Source of the DNA: Acidobacteriota bacterium
Lineage (GTDB): Bacteria > Acidobacteriota > Terriglobia > Terriglobales > Acidobacteriaceae
Length of the DNA stretch: 64,000 nt
Reading direction: 5' to 3'
Assembly: GCA_031296105.1 (NCBI GenBank)
Contig: JARLGJ010000014.1
Location: 17,535-81,534, forward strand
Shown here: piece by piece, positions 59,814 through 64,000 of the stretch
Position numbering within the stretch: the stretch's first letter is position 1
Layout: each line of letters starts with the position of its first letter
The notes under the pieces: model-generated
What the model was told of the DNA's origin: nothing
Databases searched by the model: none
What the model saw: the letters and a program-made list of their open reading frames with translations, nothing else
Program-made: the position numbers and the translations under genes

Positions 59814-60143
59814 TTACCAGCTCTTCAGGTACTCGGCCATGGCCGTCACTTCCAGGTCGCTGGCTTTCACCCGGTGCATCACGCCGAAGCCGGGGTTCAA
59901 AGGCTTACGTCCCAGGCGCTTGTACACCGCTTCGGGATCGCGTATGAAATCTTCCACGGTTTTCTCGTCATACTGCGGCAGCACATGCGCCAGGTTCGGG
60001 CCGCCTCCGGAAAAGTGGCAACTGGCGCATCCCAGGCGGGCAAAATTGCGCTTGCCCAGGTCCAGCATGTAGGTGTGATACGCGCCCCAAAGGGCAAACA
60101 CAGCAATTCCCGCGAGTACGGCCCACTTCACAATCTTGAACAA
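59814..60143 (-). CDS. Small membrane-anchored cytochrome c (a)
   Basis: 109 aa. N-terminal membrane anchor (VKWAVLAGIAVFALWGAYHTY), heme-binding CASCH (about residue 39-43), and a distal methionine candidate in VMHRVKASDLE. The sequence pattern DPEAVYKRLGRKPLNPGFGVMHRVKASDLEVTAMAEYL is shared with the next gene. One-heme electron carrier on the periplasmic side. Tandem paralogue of the gene at 60175-60510. Confidence 0.85.
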   Translation of the reverse strand: MFKIVKWAVLAGIAVFALWGAYHTYMLDLGKRNFARLGCASCHFSGGGPNLAHVLPQYDEKTVEDFIRDPEAVYKRLGRKPLNPGFGVMHRVKASDLEVTAMAEYLKSW

Positions 60144-60174
60144 GAGGCTCTCCTTACAATGCCGGATAACGCGG

Positions 60175-60510
60175 CTATTCTTGTGCCGCCAGAAAATGCG
60201 AGATCATTTCAATTTGATGCGGTGTGGCCTTGGGACGCGGCATCGGCTCGTAGCCGGAGTTCAGTGGCTTGCGTCCCATGCGCGCATACACCGTATCGGG
60301 GTCGGAGACAAAATCCCGGATGGTGGCCCGGTTGTACTTGGCGCCAACGTGCTCCAAAGAGGGTGCTCCGCCGGCGATGTGGCACGAGGGGCAACTCAGG
60401 CCTTCAAAGGCCTTGCGCCCAGCTTCAATCTGATAATTGCGCACCAGCAACCACCCACAGGCGGCCACCCACAGGGCAGTCGCGACTCCGTGCCAGGGAC
60501 GAATTTTCAC
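60175..60510 (-). CDS. Small membrane-anchored cytochrome c (b)
   Basis: 111 aa from GTG 60510, which has GGGGGAGC upstream; the open frame extends further but without plausible translation. N-terminal anchor (GVATALWVAACGWLLVRNY), CPSCH heme motif, and DPDTVYARMGRKPLNSGYEPMPRPKATPHQIEMISHFL, parallel to the neighbouring cytochrome. The two genes are 31 bp apart and form an operon with the secreted protein at 59249. They are probably a duplication. Confidence 0.83.
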   Translation of the reverse strand: MKIRPWHGVATALWVAACGWLLVRNYQIEAGRKAFEGLSCPSCHIAGGAPSLEHVGAKYNRATIRDFVSDPDTVYARMGRKPLNSGYEPMPRPKATPHQIEMISHFLAAQE

Positions 60511-60639
60511 CAGAAAGCTCCCCCTTTGCCGCTGCTTTGAGTATGCCCGAAAACCCTTACCTCCGGAAGCCGGATCGTAGTTCGGAAAGCGGCGCCCTTC
60601 CGGCCCGCCGCCGGATTCGGTAAGCTCGTATCGGTTCTT

Positions 60640-61818
60640 ATGTCGAACGCCGTCATCCATCTCGCTTCCTGGTTCTTCGCCCTGCTTGCCCTGTGCGGGC
60701 TGGGATACCTCGTTCTGTCTCTCTTCAGCGAGTGGCGATTCCTGCGGCAGCGTGCGCAGATTGCCGCGCCGAAGGATGCCGCAGACGCAGACGCTTTTAC
60801 TCCGCCGGTCAGCATCCTGAAGCCGCTGCGCGGCACCGACCGCCAGATGTACGAGAGCTTCCGCTCGCACTGCCTACAAGATTATCCCTGCTACGAGATC
60901 GTCTTTGGCGTGAACCAGGCAGACGACGAGGCGGTGGCCGAGGTCGAGCGCCTGAAGCAGGAATTTCCGCGGCACGACATTCACCTGCTCGTCTGTCCCG
61001 AACCCACGGGTACGAATCGCAAGGTCAGCAACCTGGTAGCGATGCTCGAGGCCGCCCGCTACGGCCATATCGTCATCAACGACAGCGACATCCTTGTCGA
61101 GCCTGACTACCTGCGCCGCATTGTGGCTCCCCTGCGGGACGAGCAGGTGGGCTTGGTCACCGCGCTCTACCGCGCGCAGGCCGGAGCGGGCTTGGCCTCG
61201 CGCACCGAGGCCGTGACCATTGCCTCCGACTTTGCCGGAGGCGTGCTCTGCGCCGTTACCTTGGATGGCGGCATGACCTTTGGGTTGGGCTCGACCATGG
61301 CGTTTCCTCGCCGAGCTGCCCAGGCCATTGGCGGCCTGGAGACCTTGCTCGACCACCTGGCTGACGATCACGAACTGGGCAAGCGCATCTACCAGGCCGG
61401 ATACAAGGTGGTGCTCTCGGATGTGGTGGTGGAGACCTTCCTGCCAGACTATGGATTCGGCGATATGTTCCGCCACCAGTTGCGCTGGGCTCGCACCATG
61501 CGCGACCTGCGCCGTGCTGGCTACGCTGGCGTGCTGATGACCTTTGGCCTGCCCTGGGCCGTGCTGGCCGCTATTCTTGCGGGCGGCGCTGCGTGGTCTC
61601 TGTGGCTGCTGGCCGTGGTGGCCGCCGCCAGATTCGCCTCGGCCGTGGTGCTGTGCGGTCCGGTGCTTAAAGATAAATCCGCCATGCGCGACCTGTGGCT
61701 GGTGCCCGTGAGAGATTTTGTGGGACTGGCCGTGTGGTTCGCGGCCTTTGGCGGCAACACCATCGAGTGGCGCGGCGAACAATTCCACCTCAAGGATGGC
61801 AAGCTGACGCGGCTTTAG
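60640..61818 (+). CDS. hpnI: Hopanoid/ceramide-type glycosyltransferase HpnI-like (GT21)
   Basis: 392 aa. N-terminal membrane helix, a GT-A domain with VSILKPLRGTDRQMYESFRSHC, VFGVNQADDEAV, VINDSDILVEPDYLRRIV (DxD region), LADDHELGKRI and the HQLRWARTMRDLRRAG block (QxxRW), then two to three C-terminal membrane helices. This is the family of ceramide glucosyltransferase and bacterial HpnI, which adds N-acetylglucosamine to bacteriohopanetetrol. Other hopanoid genes are not in the window, so HpnI is an assignment by family. Confidence 0.8.
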   Translation: MSNAVIHLASWFFALLALCGLGYLVLSLFSEWRFLRQRAQIAAPKDAADADAFTPPVSILKPLRGTDRQMYESFRSHCLQDYPCYEIVFGVNQADDEAVAEVERLKQEFPRHDIHLLVCPEPTGTNRKVSNLVAMLEAARYGHIVINDSDILVEPDYLRRIVAPLRDEQVGLVTALYRAQAGAGLASRTEAVTIASDFAGGVLCAVTLDGGMTFGLGSTMAFPRRAAQAIGGLETLLDHLADDHELGKRIYQAGYKVVLSDVVVETFLPDYGFGDMFRHQLRWARTMRDLRRAGYAGVLMTFGLPWAVLAAILAGGAAWSLWLLAVVAAARFASAVVLCGPVLKDKSAMRDLWLVPVRDFVGLAVWFAAFGGNTIEWRGEQFHLKDGKLTRL

Positions 61819-61840
61819 GAATCTTGAACGCGTGGTGTGT

Positions 61841-61878
61841 CCCATGTTCCCCGAGTGTTGTTACTCGGGAAACATGGG
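61841..61878. repeat. Long inverted repeat downstream of hpnI-like gene
   Basis: CCCATGTTCCCCGAGT and ACTCGGGAAACATGGG are almost perfectly complementary (one mismatch) around a 6-nt spacer. There is no U tract, so it is more likely a REP-like palindrome or a weak terminator between convergent genes. Confidence 0.7.
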
Positions 61879-61898
61879 AAAGCAAGAACTTCCTCAAT

Positions 61899-62162
61899 CT
61901 AGAGTTCCGTGAGCCTTAGCTTTTCTTCCGGCTTCAAATAGCTTTTGCGGCGGCACCAGTCTTCCAGCCGCTCGGCCAGAAAATCGAGCGGCACGCGCGT
62001 GCCGATCTCGATGAGTCCGTCGGCCACTGGCAGGGTGTCATCAAAGACCTGATCGTTGGTGAAGTTGCGCATGGCGAAGTTGTCCAGCCACTTGATGGGC
62101 GCAGGGGTAAGGGCGTGGCCATCGTTGTACTCAACGCGAATTTTGCGGGCGAACATGCGCAA
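61899..62162 (-). CDS. 87-residue conserved-looking hypothetical protein
   Basis: 87 aa, charged and non-membrane: MRMFARKIRVEYNDGHALTP, then IKWLDNFAMRNFTNDQVFDDTLPVADGLIEIGTRVPLDFLAERLEDWCRRKSYLKPEEKLRLTEL. The composition and the TATACT 10 bases before the ATG support a real gene, perhaps with a very short leader. Function unknown; no domain recognised. Confidence 0.6.
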   Translation of the reverse strand: MRMFARKIRVEYNDGHALTPAPIKWLDNFAMRNFTNDQVFDDTLPVADGLIEIGTRVPLDFLAERLEDWCRRKSYLKPEEKLRLTEL

Positions 62163-62176
62163 CAGTATAAAGCGAG

Positions 62177-62275
62177 AGGGGCCCGCAGGCCCCTTTCATA
62201 TTTCGTAGCCGCGCTTGTCATGCTGAGAGGAGCGCGCGAGTCTGGCGCGCGAAGTCGAAGCACCCCTATTCCACG
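62177..62275. repeat. Hairpin plus REP-like palindromic sequence
   Basis: AGGGGCC/GGCCCCT (62177-62183 and 62188-62194) with U-rich sequence on both sides may terminate tyrS transcription on the minus strand. It is followed by a motif of the type CATGCTGAG ... GTCGAAGCACCCC (62219-62265) with an internal CGCGC/GCGCG palindrome, a widespread bacterial intergenic repeat style. Confidence 0.55.
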
Positions 62276-62368
62276 CAAACTATTTCGCAAGGTAGAGGCC
62301 CTTCAACTCGCGGCAGAAACAGCCGCTCGCTCAGGGTAACATCGCTCCGATGCGCGATCTCGCCGCGC

Positions 62369-63613
62369 CTACCGCAGCACGACCTTCTTCATCTTGCGGC
62401 CCACGCGCAGAATCTTTTCCGCGGGCAGTGAGACCGGCAGGAAGAGTTCCTTGAAGGCTTCGCCATCGATCTTCAACGAGCCGGCCTTGATCTTGCGCTG
62501 GGCGTCGGCGTTGGAATCGGCCAGCAGGGCCTTAGCCAGCAGCTTGGCCAGGTTCACGTTGACCGCGTCGCCGGTGACCGTGCCCACCTCGGAGGCCTCC
62601 AGTGTGACCTCTTCCAGATTCTCCGGCACCTCGTCCTTCTGGAACTGCTTGGACCAATTTGCTTCGGCCTCTTCGGCCTCGGCGGCCGAGTGGAAGTCGG
62701 CGATGATGCGCTTGGCCAGGTCTTTCTTCGCGCGCATGGGATGCAGAGAGCCTTCGGCCACCTGGGCCGTCAGCTTCTCGATCTCCGGTACGGTCAGGTC
62801 GGTTAGCAGCTCGTAGTAGCGCCACATCAGGGCGTCGCTAATGGACATGAGCTTGCCGAACATCTCTCCGGGCGCTTCGGTAATGCCCACATAGTTGCCG
62901 TAGCTCTTGGACATTTTGCGCTCGCCGTCCAGCCCCTCCAGTAAGGGCATGGTCAGCACGATTTGCGGCGGCTGTCCGTAATCGGCTTGCAGCTTGCGTC
63001 CCATCAACAGGTTGAACTTCTGGTCGGTGCCGCCCAACTCCACGTCGCACTCCAGGGCCACCGAGTCGTAGCCCTGCATCATGGGATACAGCAGCTCGTG
63101 GGCGCTGATGGGCTTTTCTTCGTTGAAGCGCTTGTTGAAGTCTTCGCGCTCCAGCATCTGCGAGACGGTGAACTTGGCGGCCAGGCGTATGAAGCCTTCG
63201 TAGTCCAGCTTGTTCAGCCACTCGGTGTTGTAGCGCACCTCGGTCTTCTGCTGGTCAAGGATTTTGAACACCTGCGTCTTGTAGGTCTCGGCGTTGGCAT
63301 TAAGCTGCTCGGGCGTCAGCGGCGGACGCGTGGTGTTGCGCCCCGTGGGGTCGCCGATGAGGCCGGTGCCGTCGCCGATGAGGAAGATGACGGTGTGGCC
63401 CATGTCCTGAAAGTGCTTGAGCTTGCGGATGAGCACGGTGTGGCCCAGGTGCAGGTCGGGCGCCGTGGGATCGAAGCCGGCCTTGATGCGCAGCGGGCGG
63501 CCCGACTTCAGCGATTGTTCGAGGCGCTCGCGCAGATCGCTCTCGCGGATGATCTCGACCGACCCTTTACGCAGGTAGGCCAGTTGCTCTTCGACAGGAC
63601 GGAAGGAGGACAT
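62369..63613 (-). CDS. tyrS: Tyrosyl-tRNA synthetase
   Basis: 414 aa. Class I synthetase: HLGHT signature in [19 protein letters not shown], tyrosine-site region [41 protein letters not shown] with the KMSKS loop, and a C-terminal S4 RNA-binding domain ([33 protein letters not shown]). This sequence belongs to the shorter TyrRS-Z type by its KMSKS form. Charges tRNA-Tyr. Start ATG 63613, 9-bp repeat tract just upstream. Confidence 0.95.
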   Translation of the reverse strand: MSSFRPVEEQLAYLRKGSVEIIRESDLRERLEQSLKSGRPLRIKAGFDPTAPDLHLGHTVLIRKLKHFQDMGHTVIFLIGDGTGLIGDPTGRNTTRPPLTPEQLNANAETYKTQVFKILDQQKTEVRYNTEWLNKLDYEGFIRLAAKFTVSQMLEREDFNKRFNEEKPISAHELLYPMMQGYDSVALECDVELGGTDQKFNLLMGRKLQADYGQPPQIVLTMPLLEGLDGERKMSKSYGNYVGITEAPGEMFGKLMSISDALMWRYYELLTDLTVPEIEKLTAQVAEGSLHPMRAKKDLAKRIIADFHSAAEAEEAEANWSKQFQKDEVPENLEEVTLEASEVGTVTGDAVNVNLAKLLAKALLADSNADAQRKIKAGSLKIDGEAFKELFLPVSLPAEKILRVGRKMKKVVLR

Positions 63614-63638
63614 AATGCATTGATTATAAGGGCAGGAG

Positions 63639-63696
63639 GTTTCGGAGGCAGGTTGCGCAGGTTACAAAAGTTGCAAAGGTTTCACCGGTTGCGGTG
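63639..63696. repeat. Degenerate 9-bp tandem repeat, tract 2
   Basis: GTTNC recurs at 63639, 63652, 63661, 63670, 63679 and 63688 with units GTTTCGGAG, GTTGCGCAG, GTTACAAAA, GTTGCAAAG, GTTTCACCG and GTTGCGGTG. Same unit family and orientation as tract 1 at 3134-3186, here beginning 25 bp upstream of the tyrS start codon. Confidence 0.75.
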
Positions 63697-64000
63697 TGCC
63701 CCAGGTTCGCGTAGCGAAGCGGAGCTAACCTGGGAGCGCTGCTTGGTGCGATGCGCCACACAGAGGTGTTGCATGAAGTGATCCGGCCGAGGTGACCTCG
63801 GGTCTTCACTGGCTATTTGCACGGCGCAGGGATCCTTCGGCTGCGCCTCAGGAAGACACCTCTAGGGAAAGTATGAATAAGTTGGAATTTGTCAGGGCAT
63901 GGCTTCAGCCATGCCGCTAAGACGGCAACCATAGGTCGCGGCTTTAGCCGCTGGGGGAAGGTTCGTCAAGAATAAAACAGCTTTCCCTCAGGGGCTGAAG
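63697..64000. repeat. Cluster of REP-like palindromes at the window end
   Basis: No gene is seen. The stretch holds CCCAGGTT/AACCTGGG (63700-63707 and 63727-63734), the 9-bp palindrome GGCATGGCT-TC-AGCCATGCC (63896-63915), GCGGCT-TT-AGCCGC (63938-63951) and, at the very end, CAGGGGCTGAAG. Spacing of about 40 bp between units suggests a REP array cut by the window edge. Confidence 0.6.

Overview
The window is 64 kb of GC-rich bacterial chromosome. I read it as Acidobacteriota, probably class Terriglobia, from the gene families, the many short secreted proteins and the interspersed palindromic repeats; that assignment is inference from protein character, because no 16S gene is present. Coding density is high and genes sit on both strands in short operons. 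No prophage, insertion sequence, transposase or CRISPR array is visible.

Region 1 (1-6.1 kb): an ECF sigma factor with a small membrane partner, a cysteine-bearing PAS-like protein, a SAM hydroxide adenosyltransferase, an M48 metalloprotease, a coiled-coil/ZapA pair followed by a probable 6S RNA, and a PEGA-like secreted protein.

Region 2 (6.2-32.5 kb) is a selenium, formate and hydrogen block. It holds the whole selenocysteine machinery: selA, selD (itself a selenoprotein), selB and tRNA-Sec. Two membrane-anchored, Tat-exported formate dehydrogenases follow, each with an in-frame UGA and a SECIS-like hairpin. FDH-1 uses a 4Fe-4S subunit fused to an NrfD-type membrane protein. FDH-2 uses separate FdnH-like and FdnI-like (cytochrome b) subunits. 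Each has its own FdhE. A cobalamin riboswitch with btuB-btuC-btuD lies between them. A four-gene [NiFe] hydrogenase operon with signatures of the oxygen-tolerant group 1d closes the block. Formate and H2 would both deliver electrons from the periplasmic side to quinone.

Region 3 (33-44 kb): a LysR regulator, then a nine-gene operon resembling the Escherichia coli ydi/fix genes: CoA-transferase, two acyl-CoA dehydrogenases, FixA, FixB, FixC, FixX, a MaoC hydratase and a GntP-type permease. It looks like uptake, activation and dehydrogenation of a short-chain acid, with electrons passed through ETF and FixCX to quinone.

Region 4 (44-64 kb) is mostly housekeeping: tRNA-Leu, enoyl-CoA hydratase, a VOC-lumazine synthase fusion, nusB, leuA, rnpB, a glycosyltransferase, glyA, rpiB, alr, dnaB, paired small cytochromes c, an HpnI-like glycosyltransferase and tyrS.

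Across the window there is a roughly 117-bp palindrome-ended repeat (three copies) whose ends coincide with stop codons of neighbouring genes, and a degenerate 9-bp tandem repeat found twice, each time just upstream of a minus-strand gene.
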